From: Fimenecus sp045531435
GTDB lineage: Bacteria > Bacillota > Clostridia > Oscillospirales > Acutalibacteraceae
Assembly (NCBI GenBank): GCA_045531435.1
Contig: JAZSDZ010000034.1
Location: forward strand, 1 to 43,305
Length of the DNA: 43,305 nt
Direction of reading: 5' to 3'
The position numbers were made by a program, and so were the translations under genes. Positions 21,853 to 28,862 of this stretch are shown one piece after another (the stretch's first letter is position 1; each line of letters begins with the position of its first letter). The notes under the pieces are model-generated. The model did not search any database. It worked only from the letters and a program-made list of their open reading frames with translations, and was not told the origin of the DNA.

Positions 21853-23226
21853 ATGGCTTACGATTATAATAAAAGCACTGCACTTATCATTGGTATGACT
21901 GATACTGACGAAAAGGTTACCGCTGCAAGTGGCAGAATTTCAACTCAGGAGGGTACAGCACTTTCAATATGGGATAAATCTCAGGATAAAGAGAAAAATT
22001 CAAATCTTATTGGTAAGGTTACTGCTTCGGGTCATACAAGTACAGTTGAGCATACATATTTCCAACTTGCGTTTCAGAATGTAACTGCTTTTGTTGAACA
22101 GTTTATTATCGAGTTCAGACTTGCCTCATATACAGTTAAGTCAAGACGATATGTGAACTTTAGCGATGCAGGATTTTATGTGCCTGAATTTAATGATGCT
22201 GAAATTGAAAAATCATACAAAGAGCATATGAGTAAAATGTTCTCACTTTACGATGAACTTTGTGAAAACGGTGTCCTTCGTGAGGATGCTCGTTTTGTAT
22301 TGCCATATTGTCTATACAGTAATTTCTTCTGTTCAGTAAATGGCCGAGAATTCCTTAATATGCTTACTGCTATGATTTGTGGCAGGGGTGCAAAAAATCC
22401 TGAAATCAAGAAGTTAGGTCTTGAACTTTATGAACAGGCAAAGACTCGAGCACCTGGTATTATGTCAAGCTTTAACCCTGAAAAGCAGGTTAATGATGTG
22501 CCTGACCTTTCTTTCATAAATGTTGAGCCTGTGCATACAGAAACTCCTGTTGAACTTTTGGCATATACTCCTGATGCTGCAACATGTGTTGCAAGAAATG
22601 CACTTATTGCAGATAAGAATTATTCTACGGAACAGATTGAAAATATTATCAAAGATGTTGACACAACAAAGAAAATTGTTGAAGCAGTTGTGAAATGCAA
22701 ACGTCCAAGAGCATTGGAATGTGCAAATTATACTTTCCGCTTTAATAATGTTTCACTTTCTTGCATTACTCACTTTGCCCGTCACAGAATCCAGTCAATT
22801 CAGATTCCTGAACTTACTAAAACTGACAGATTGAGCTTTATTATTCCACCTGTTTTAAATGATAAACCCGAACTTCTTAAAAAGTATAAAGAAGCTTTTT
22901 CTGAAACGGCAAAAGAGTATGAAAGACTTAAAAATCTTGGTGTACCGGAAGAACTTTTGGTATATTATCAGCTCAGCGGTAATACACTTGATATTGTAAC
23001 AACTATGAACGCAAGACAGCTTCTTCTCTTTATGCGACTTCGTTCATGTACTCGTGCACAATGGGAAATCCAGGAATATGCTGTTGATGCACTTCGTCAA
23101 CTCCGTAAGGTTGAACCTGAAATATTTAATTTCTATGGTCCAAGCTGTTTTGTAGGTGCTTGTCCTGAAGGCAGAATGACATGTGGCAGAGCAGCTGAAA
23201 TAAAGGAAAAATTCTTAAATCTTTAA
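21853..23226 (+). CDS. thyX: FAD-dependent thymidylate synthase, two-domain form
   Basis: ThyX makes dTMP from dUMP with methylene-THF and reduced FAD. This 457-residue protein is about twice the usual 220-250 residues and contains two ThyX-like halves. The first half has ASGHTSTVEH, then EFRLASYTVKSRRYVNF where a standard ThyX has the RHRxxSxxxxSxRY motif, so the first Arg-His pair is missing. The second half has FARHRIQSIQIPELTKTDRLSF, with RHR kept but the later Ser-x-Arg pattern altered, and then NARQLLLFMRLRSCTRAQWEIQ, the usual C-terminal signature. The ATG at 21853 follows AGAGGG with a 6-base gap. No thyA is seen in the window. Confidence 0.9.
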   Translation: MAYDYNKSTALIIGMTDTDEKVTAASGRISTQEGTALSIWDKSQDKEKNSNLIGKVTASGHTSTVEHTYFQLAFQNVTAFVEQFIIEFRLASYTVKSRRYVNFSDAGFYVPEFNDAEIEKSYKEHMSKMFSLYDELCENGVLREDARFVLPYCLYSNFFCSVNGREFLNMLTAMICGRGAKNPEIKKLGLELYEQAKTRAPGIMSSFNPEKQVNDVPDLSFINVEPVHTETPVELLAYTPDAATCVARNALIADKNYSTEQIENIIKDVDTTKKIVEAVVKCKRPRALECANYTFRFNNVSLSCITHFARHRIQSIQIPELTKTDRLSFIIPPVLNDKPELLKKYKEAFSETAKEYERLKNLGVPEELLVYYQLSGNTLDIVTTMNARQLLLFMRLRSCTRAQWEIQEYAVDALRQLRKVEPEIFNFYGPSCFVGACPEGRMTCGRAAEIKEKFLNL

Positions 23227-23230
23227 TAAT

Positions 23231-23950
23231 ATGAATAAAAAACGAGTAAAAAAGAACAACAGAAAAAGTTTTTTGTTTCCGATAATTGCACTCTTTGCAC
23301 TTGCTATAAGCATAGTTTTTGTGCTTGTGGTTGTTGGTGGAGATGAAACCGTCTATTATTTAACACAGTTGAATTTTATTCCTGATAAAAAGACTGTTTG
23401 TATTGACCCGGGTCACGGTGGTAGCAGTTCGGGTGCAACCTTAGGGAACAGATATGAAAAAGATGACACCCTGAAACTGTCACTTCTCGTAAGAGATGTT
23501 TTAGAGGAGAGAGGGTATACTGTTGTTATGACTCGTGATGATGACAGCGACGTATCCCTTGAAGATAGATGTAAAACTGCAAACAAGGCGAGAGCGTCGC
23601 TATTTGTTTCAATTCACAGAAATTCAAGCACCTCTAAGGATGCAACAGGAGTTGAAATGTGGGTGCATTCACAAAATCCCACTGACGATAATCTTTTAGC
23701 CCAGAATATTCTTGATTGCTTTGACGTTCTTGGAGTTATGAAAAATCGAGGGATATATATAGGTTATCGTGACAGTGAAAGTATGAATTACTACATAAAC
23801 AGGCATACGAAAATGCCGTCTGTACTTGCTGAAATCGGATTTATTTCAAGTAAAGAGGACAACAAAAAGTACGACGATAATATCGAAAAATACGCAAAAG
23901 CCATAGCTGATGGTGTCGAAATGACATTAAAAGAAATGAACGGAGAATAA
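23231..23950 (+). CDS. N-acetylmuramoyl-L-alanine amidase (amidase_3)
   Basis: A 239-residue cell wall hydrolase anchored or exported by an N-terminal hydrophobic segment (about 14-36). The zinc site is CIDPGHGG (first His), YEKDDTLKL (Glu) and VSIHRNSS (second His); the catalytic glutamate is in LAEIGFIS. It would cut the lactyl-peptide bond of peptidoglycan outside the membrane. The variant SIHRN replaces the commoner SIHAN. It starts 4 bases after the thyX stop without a clear ribosome site, so translational coupling to thyX is possible. Confidence 0.92.
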   Translation: MNKKRVKKNNRKSFLFPIIALFALAISIVFVLVVVGGDETVYYLTQLNFIPDKKTVCIDPGHGGSSSGATLGNRYEKDDTLKLSLLVRDVLEERGYTVVMTRDDDSDVSLEDRCKTANKARASLFVSIHRNSSTSKDATGVEMWVHSQNPTDDNLLAQNILDCFDVLGVMKNRGIYIGYRDSESMNYYINRHTKMPSVLAEIGFISSKEDNKKYDDNIEKYAKAIADGVEMTLKEMNGE

Positions 23951-23952
23951 TT

Positions 23953-25584
23953 ATGAATATATACAATGTTCTCGATTATGGTGTAAAGCCTTATGAATAC
24001 TGTGAAACAGCACTTGAAAAGTTTTTGTTATCAATTTCACAGGATGAGGAAGAAAAGACTATTGTCTTTCAGAAAGGTATATATTTAATTGATGCAACAA
24101 AACTTCGTGAACAAAGACTTTATATTACAAATACTGTTGGTGACAATGAGTTTTCAAGTGACGAAACACCACATTTGAACAGAGCACCTATATGGCTTGC
24201 AGGATTAAAAAATGTAATCATAGAGGGTAATGATGCTAAATTCGTAATTCAAGGAAAATCAACAAATGTTGTAATTTCGGATTGTGAAAATATAAAAATT
24301 CAGAATCTTACCATTGATACGGACAACCCTGAAATGCACGAGTTAAAAGTAATTGGAAAAGGTGCATTTTATGTTGATTATGAAATTGACGAACAGTCAG
24401 AATATGTTAAAGAAAATGGTAAATTCTATTTCGTAGGTCACGATTACAAGAGAGCGTTGACTGATCAGTCAAAAACATCCTGGTGGAATGCTCATTTTCC
24501 AGCAGACAGACCACATTTCTGTCAACGTATGCGTCATCCTTTGTGTGATGCTTTTTATATCAAAGAAATCGGAAAAAGAAAAATTCGTGGGTATTGCCTT
24601 TCTGCAAACAAATTCAAAATCGGTGATAAGTATTATCTTTACGATGTCCGTCGTCAATATGCAGGAATTTTTGTGCAGAACAGTAAAAACATCACACTCT
24701 GTAATGTAAAACAGCATTTCAACTATTCTCTTGCTTTTGTGGCACAGAACACGGAAAATATTACACTTGATAAACTGGATTTTACACCTGAAAAAGACAG
24801 AGTTATGTGTTCCGTTGCCGATTTTATTCAGATTTGCATGTGTCGTGGAAAAGTTACTGTAAAGGACAGTAAATTCAGCGGTGCAGGTGATGATTGTATG
24901 AATGTCCATGGCTTTCATTTTAAGATTGTGGAAAAGGATAATGAAAAAATAGTAGTTCGTTTTATGCATCCACAATCCCATGGATATAACGCTTTTGAAG
25001 ATGATGATGAAATTGAGTTCATTCATCCAAAAACTTTACTCCCAAAGGCTAATGCAAAAGTAATAAAATCAACAATGCTGAATGAATATGATATTGAATT
25101 GACTCTTGACAATACTTGGAATGCAGTAATCGGTGAATTTGTTGAAAATGTCACAGCATGTCCTGAAGTCGATTTTGTGAACAATGAAATTGACGGAATA
25201 ATCACACGAGGTCTGCTTCTTACAACTCGTGGTAAAACGAATATTGAGAATAATCATTTTTACAGCACAACAATGAGTGGAATTCTGCTTTCTGACGATG
25301 CAGATAACTGGTATGAAAGTGGAATGTGCCTTGATATGACAATTAAAAATAATATTTTTGACTATTGTGGTGAAAATGGAGTTTTAATTAAACCTGAAAA
25401 CACTCAGTATGAGGGTGCTGTGCATAAAAACATCACTATCGATGGTAATATATTCAAAAAATGTGAAAAAACGTGCTTCGATATAAAAGATACCGATAAT
25501 GTTACGATAAGAAATAATGTTATTGATGAATGTCCTGAAAAGCTTGTCGTAAAAAATGTGACAAATATTACAAAAGATTTTTAA
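23953..25584 (+). CDS. GH110-like alpha-galactosidase, parallel beta-helix
   Basis: A 543-residue right-handed beta-helix protein, seen in many N/D-x-I-x-N rungs such as NTENITLDKL and HKNITIDGNIF. The block VADFIQICMCRGKVTVKDSK (288-307) followed by FSGAGDDCMNVHG (308-320) matches the GH110 pattern around the catalytic aspartates, here Asp313/314. GH110 enzymes remove alpha-1,3-linked galactose, for example from blood group B or linear galactose ends. No signal peptide is present, so it would act in the cytosol. It starts 2 bases after the amidase gene with GGAG upstream. Sequence distance from characterised GH110 enzymes cannot be judged here, so the substrate is an inference. Confidence 0.75.
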   Translation: MNIYNVLDYGVKPYEYCETALEKFLLSISQDEEEKTIVFQKGIYLIDATKLREQRLYITNTVGDNEFSSDETPHLNRAPIWLAGLKNVIIEGNDAKFVIQGKSTNVVISDCENIKIQNLTIDTDNPEMHELKVIGKGAFYVDYEIDEQSEYVKENGKFYFVGHDYKRALTDQSKTSWWNAHFPADRPHFCQRMRHPLCDAFYIKEIGKRKIRGYCLSANKFKIGDKYYLYDVRRQYAGIFVQNSKNITLCNVKQHFNYSLAFVAQNTENITLDKLDFTPEKDRVMCSVADFIQICMCRGKVTVKDSKFSGAGDDCMNVHGFHFKIVEKDNEKIVVRFMHPQSHGYNAFEDDDEIEFIHPKTLLPKANAKVIKSTMLNEYDIELTLDNTWNAVIGEFVENVTACPEVDFVNNEIDGIITRGLLLTTRGKTNIENNHFYSTTMSGILLSDDADNWYESGMCLDMTIKNNIFDYCGENGVLIKPENTQYEGAVHKNITIDGNIFKKCEKTCFDIKDTDNVTIRNNVIDECPEKLVVKNVTNITKDF

Positions 25585-25601
25585 TTTTTACGAAAAAACA
25601 C

Positions 25602-25630
25602 TTGACAATTCCAAATCGTTGATATATAAT
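25602..25630 (+). promoter_or_regulatory. consensus promoter for tRNA-Gln
   Basis: TTGACA (25602-25607), 17 bases, then TATAAT (25625-25630): both hexamers are perfect. It starts 17 bases after the GH110 stop and is 12 bases from the tRNA. Confidence 0.85.
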
Positions 25631-25642
25631 TTCTCTTGCCGT

Positions 25643-25716
25643 TGGGGAATAGTGTAACGGTAGCACGACAGACTCTGACTCTGTTTGTTGGGGTTCGAAT
25701 CCCTATTCCCCAGCCA
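25643..25716 (+). tRNA. tRNA-Gln (anticodon CUG)
   Basis: A 74-base cloverleaf with encoded CCA. The acceptor TGGGGAA pairs with TTCCCCA, the discriminator is G, and the D arm has GTG...CAC around AACGGTAG. The anticodon stem ACAGA/TCTGT closes loop CTCTGAC, giving anticodon CUG for CAG codons. The T arm has loop TTCGAAT. A single-gene transcription unit with its own promoter and terminator. Confidence 0.95.
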
Positions 25717-25722
25717 TTAAAG

Positions 25723-25755
25723 ACCATCGGAAATATCCGGTGGTTTTATTTTTTT
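25723..25755 (+). terminator. terminator of tRNA-Gln
   Basis: ACCATCGGA (25723-25731) pairs with TCCGGTGGT (25736-25744), with one G-T pair, followed by TTTATTTTTTT. Confidence 0.85.
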
Positions 25756-25756
25756 G

Positions 25757-25785
25757 TTTACATAATCCCTTGAAATTGATATAAT
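25757..25785 (+). promoter_or_regulatory. promoter of the GH30-GNAT-GH43 operon
   Basis: TTTACA (25757-25762) and TATAAT (25780-25785) are 17 bases apart, 32 bases before the GH30 start. Confidence 0.65.
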
Positions 25786-25817
25786 CAAAAAAAGACTTTT
25801 CATAAGGTAGGGATATT

Positions 25818-27185
25818 ATGAAAATAAATTTAAGGGAAACAAAAAAATTACAGACACTTAAAGGTTGGGGTACATCTTCTTGTTGGTGGAGTCAGTATTG
25901 TGCTGATGAAAAAGCTGCCGAAGAAATTGCAGAACTTTTATATGGTGATACAGGTCTTGGACTTAATATTTATCGTTACAACATCGGTGGTGGCACGGAC
26001 CCTGAAAACTGTCGTGTAACTAATCCTTGGAGAGTGACAGAAAGCTTTTATAAATATGACCGTGAAACTCAGGAAGGCGAATATGATTTTACTGCAGATA
26101 AAACCGCTGTAAGTATGATGAAACGATGTCTTAATAAAGGTAACATCGATACTCTTATTGCCTTTGCTAACTCACCTCATTATGCCCACACATCAACAGG
26201 TCAGGCATCAGGTAGCCTTATGTATCATACCTGTAATCTTCCAATGGCAAATTACAGAAAATTTGCTGACTATTTCCTGACTTGTACTCAAGCACTTATT
26301 GATATGGGATTTCCAGTTAAATATGTAAGTCCAATAAATGAGCCACAGTGGAAGTGGGGCGGAAGCTATGTGTGGCAGGAAGGCTGTCACTATGAAACTG
26401 AAGAATTGGTTGCAGTTTACCATATTTTTGCAGAAGAAATCATAAAAAGAGGAATGAATGTTAAGCTTTATGGTCCTGAAAGTGGCGAAATGATGGGGCT
26501 TACTCCTGAATACATAAAAGCAATTGCAGAAGATGAAACTATCATGAAAGTAATGGATATTTTTGCTTACCATTCATACCACGATGATAATAATCCAGAT
26601 GTGCGACTTGAATTTAAAAAGGAAATTGTTGAAAAATATCCACAATTCCGTTTCGATATGAGTGAATGGTGCGAGTTACCTAATAAGAGTCATACAAAAA
26701 ACTTTAAGGGTGCACTGATAACTGCACGAATTATAGGTCAGGATTTAATCTTTGCAGGTGCAGAAAGCTGGACATCTTGGGTTGCGGTTAATCAGTTTTC
26801 AATCAAAGAAGACGGAAACGACTATTCTGACGCTACAATTACAGCAACAAACGACTTTTCAGATTGGTATGTTGCAAGAAGATATTGGGGATTTGCACAT
26901 TTCGCAAAATTTGTTCCTGTCAATTCAGTTTGTCTTGACAATGGATTTTTCCCTAACGAAAGTAATGATTTTAATGTCTTTTCATTCTTAATACCGAATG
27001 GTGAAATAGTAACTGTTGTTGTAAATGAAGGGGAAGAAAGAGATTTTACAATTGACGGAGATTTTGCTCAAATGAAGATTATTCAGTCAGTTGACGAGAA
27101 TTATCTCAACGAAATTTACAATGGTGAGTTTAAAGATAAATTCATAGTAAAATCAAACAGTATCCTGACTGTAATTATGAAATAA
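25818..27185 (+). CDS. GH30-family glycoside hydrolase
   Basis: A 455-residue (beta/alpha)8 enzyme with a C-terminal beta side domain. LKGWGTSSCWWSQ at residues 14-26 and YRYNIGGG at 52-59 are GH30 features. The acid/base glutamate is Glu175 in SPINEPQWKW and the nucleophile is Glu283 in DMSEWCE. The pattern resembles subfamilies with endo-beta-1,6-galactanase activity, although other GH30 activities (beta-glucosidase, xylosidase, fucosidase) are possible. No signal peptide, so a cytosolic action on imported oligosaccharides is expected. It shares an operon with a GNAT and a GH43 gene, 9 and 10 bases apart. Confidence 0.87.
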   Translation: MKINLRETKKLQTLKGWGTSSCWWSQYCADEKAAEEIAELLYGDTGLGLNIYRYNIGGGTDPENCRVTNPWRVTESFYKYDRETQEGEYDFTADKTAVSMMKRCLNKGNIDTLIAFANSPHYAHTSTGQASGSLMYHTCNLPMANYRKFADYFLTCTQALIDMGFPVKYVSPINEPQWKWGGSYVWQEGCHYETEELVAVYHIFAEEIIKRGMNVKLYGPESGEMMGLTPEYIKAIAEDETIMKVMDIFAYHSYHDDNNPDVRLEFKKEIVEKYPQFRFDMSEWCELPNKSHTKNFKGALITARIIGQDLIFAGAESWTSWVAVNQFSIKEDGNDYSDATITATNDFSDWYVARRYWGFAHFAKFVPVNSVCLDNGFFPNESNDFNVFSFLIPNGEIVTVVVNEGEERDFTIDGDFAQMKIIQSVDENYLNEIYNGEFKDKFIVKSNSILTVIMK

Positions 27186-27194
27186 GGAATTGTT

Positions 27195-27686
27195 ATGAGT
27201 ATAATATCAGCTCTTTTGAAAGTTAAAGAATATTATGGTGAAAAAGCTGTAATTCACTCTAATGTAGCGAAATTTGCAAGAGATTCTTTTCGACAGATGT
27301 TGAATGATGGAAAATGTCGTGTATTTGCAATAGTAGTTCTTAATAAAAAATTGGGAAGAATTGTTCTTTTTACCAATTTAGATGATAAAGACCTTGCTAA
27401 TGGTGAAACTGTTTGCCATTTTTCAAATCTTTGGGTTCATCCTAAATTGAGAGGTCATAAAATTGGCTCAAAATTAGTAAGAGTAGTCGAAACTGAAGCA
27501 AGGAAAAATGGATTTGAGTTTCTCACTTTAGGTGTTCATCCTGATAATGAAAAGAATATGAGAATGTATAGTCGTATGGGCTTCGATATGGTTGTGAAAA
27601 ACAAGTCACAGGATATTGTTGCAAAAGACAGAAATGGTAATTACATAAAGGTAAAAGAAAATACAATTCTGATGAAGAAATTATAA
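27195..27686 (+). CDS. GNAT family N-acetyltransferase
   Basis: A 163-residue acetyltransferase. LWVHPKLRGHKIGSKLVRVV (about 79-98) is the acetyl-CoA loop with R-G-x-x-I-G, and TLGVHPDNEKNMRMYSRMGF is the beta4/alpha4 'N...Y...GF' end. It lies between two glycosidase genes, so acetylation of a sugar or amine from the same pathway is possible but not shown. AAGGA lies 6 bases before the start. Confidence 0.88.
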   Translation: MSIISALLKVKEYYGEKAVIHSNVAKFARDSFRQMLNDGKCRVFAIVVLNKKLGRIVLFTNLDDKDLANGETVCHFSNLWVHPKLRGHKIGSKLVRVVETEARKNGFEFLTLGVHPDNEKNMRMYSRMGFDMVVKNKSQDIVAKDRNGNYIKVKENTILMKKL

Positions 27687-27696
27687 GGAGAAAAAT

Positions 27697-28665
27697 ATGA
27701 ATTATCCGAATCCTTTTATACCTCAGCGTGCAGACCCTTATGTTACTAAAGGACCTGATGAAAATTATTATTTTACTGCAAGTTATCCTGCATTTATGAA
27801 TGTGGATGCAGGTTATGACAGAATAGTTTTGCGAAAAAGTGAAACTGTAATTGGTCTTGCAACTGCAGAAGAAGTCGCAATATGGTCTGCTCATAATAAA
27901 GGTGTTATGTCAAAGCATATATGGGCACCTGAAATTCATTATATAATGGGGAAATGGTATATTTTCTTTGCTGCAGGGGAAAAAGAGGCTATATGGAATA
28001 TCCGTCCTTTTGTGCTTATGTGTGAAGGGCAAGATCCAATGAATGACAAATGGGTTGAAATGGGTAAAATGAAGCCTTGTGATGGTGATGACAGGTCATT
28101 TACAGAATTTTCACTTGATATGACCTATTTTGAGAATAATGGAAAGCATTATCTTGTCTGGGCAGAAAAGCTTGGTGACTCATCACTTTTTATGGCAGAG
28201 ATTGACCCTAAAGAGCCTTGGAAGTTAATTAACAAACCAATTCTTTTAACAAAGCCTGAATATGATTGGGAGAAAATCCGTCACAGAGTAAACGAAGGCC
28301 CTGCTGTGCTTAAAACTGAAGATAAAGTATATGTTTTCTTTTCTGCATCAGGCACAGGTGAAGAATACTGTATGGGCAAGGTTTTTGCCGACAGAAGTGC
28401 AGATTTGATGGATGTTAATAACTGGACAAAGGACAGCAAACCTGCTTTGCAGACAAACGATTTGGTTGATGAGGCAGGTCCGGGTCATAATAGTTTTGTT
28501 GTTGATGAAAACGGTAATCAGTTAATCGTTTACCATGCAAGACCTTTTTCACATTTTGACAAAAAATGTGGAACTTATTGTGATGAACCACTTTACGACC
28601 CTTGTCGTCACGCAAGAGTAAAAATAGTTAAATTCGACAAAAATAACACTCCAATACTCAAGTAA
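27697..28665 (+). CDS. GH43-family glycosidase (arabinofuranosidase-like)
   Basis: A 322-residue five-bladed beta-propeller enzyme. The three catalytic residues are in place: base Asp13 in QRADPYV, the pKa modulator Asp141 in FSLDMTYF, and the acid Glu200 in RVNEGPAV. HIWAPEIH (74-81) is the usual GH43 signature. The sequence resembles subfamily 26-type exo-alpha-1,5-L-arabinofuranosidases, but beta-xylosidase or galactosidase members also exist. It has no signal peptide and has a strong AAGGAG site. It is the last gene of this operon. Confidence 0.88.
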   Translation: MNYPNPFIPQRADPYVTKGPDENYYFTASYPAFMNVDAGYDRIVLRKSETVIGLATAEEVAIWSAHNKGVMSKHIWAPEIHYIMGKWYIFFAAGEKEAIWNIRPFVLMCEGQDPMNDKWVEMGKMKPCDGDDRSFTEFSLDMTYFENNGKHYLVWAEKLGDSSLFMAEIDPKEPWKLINKPILLTKPEYDWEKIRHRVNEGPAVLKTEDKVYVFFSASGTGEEYCMGKVFADRSADLMDVNNWTKDSKPALQTNDLVDEAGPGHNSFVVDENGNQLIVYHARPFSHFDKKCGTYCDEPLYDPCRHARVKIVKFDKNNTPILK

Positions 28666-28671
28666 TTTTAC

Positions 28672-28700
28672 TTGACAAAATATAGTGCTAAATGTATAAT
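28672..28700 (+). promoter_or_regulatory. consensus promoter of the pfl-fhs unit
   Basis: Perfect TTGACA (28672-28677), 17 bases, perfect TATAAT (28695-28700). It lies just upstream of the riboswitch aptamer. Confidence 0.85.
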
Positions 28701-28710
28701 TTAATCACAA

Positions 28711-28793
28711 GATATAGTTGGTTTGCGTAACTGACGGATTTTGTGGATAACCACAAGGAAACGCGAACTGCATTTAGCCGACCGTCTGGGCAA
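28711..28793 (+). ncRNA. ZTP (pfl motif) riboswitch aptamer
   Basis: The conserved blocks of the ZTP riboswitch are visible in order: GCGTAACTGACGG (28725-28737), a small hairpin with GTGGATAACCAC (28743-28754), GGAAACGCG, and the 3' block GCCGACCGTCTGGGC (28778-28792), which pairs back with the first block and closes the pseudoknot. ZTP (or ZMP), which accumulates when 10-formyl-THF is short, binds and turns expression on. It lies directly ahead of the pyruvate formate-lyase gene after which the motif was named. The 5' boundary is approximate. Confidence 0.93.
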
Positions 28794-28836
28794 TTCAACC
28801 TATTTTATTATAAGTTGAGTTGCCTTGTTTGTTTTT
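28791..28836 (+). terminator. riboswitch-controlled terminator (expression platform)
   Basis: CAATTCAAC (28791-28799) pairs with GTTGAGTTG (28815-28823), one G-T pair, followed by CCTTGTTTGTTTTT. The left arm abuts and slightly overlaps the CTGGGC end of the aptamer, so ligand-stabilised folding should block the terminator, which gives ligand-on control. Confidence 0.8.
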
Positions 28837-28862
28837 CTGGATATATAGTAGGAGGAAAAAAT

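Noticed and set aside
24469..25026. 185-residue minus-strand frame opposite the GH110-like gene
   Set aside because: Low-complexity composition, no ribosome site and complete overlap with a conserved glycosidase. It is a by-product of codon bias.
28743..28862. 40-residue N-terminal extension of pyruvate formate-lyase
   Set aside because: It translates the ZTP aptamer and terminator; AGGAGG before the ATG at 28863 and family length give the true start.
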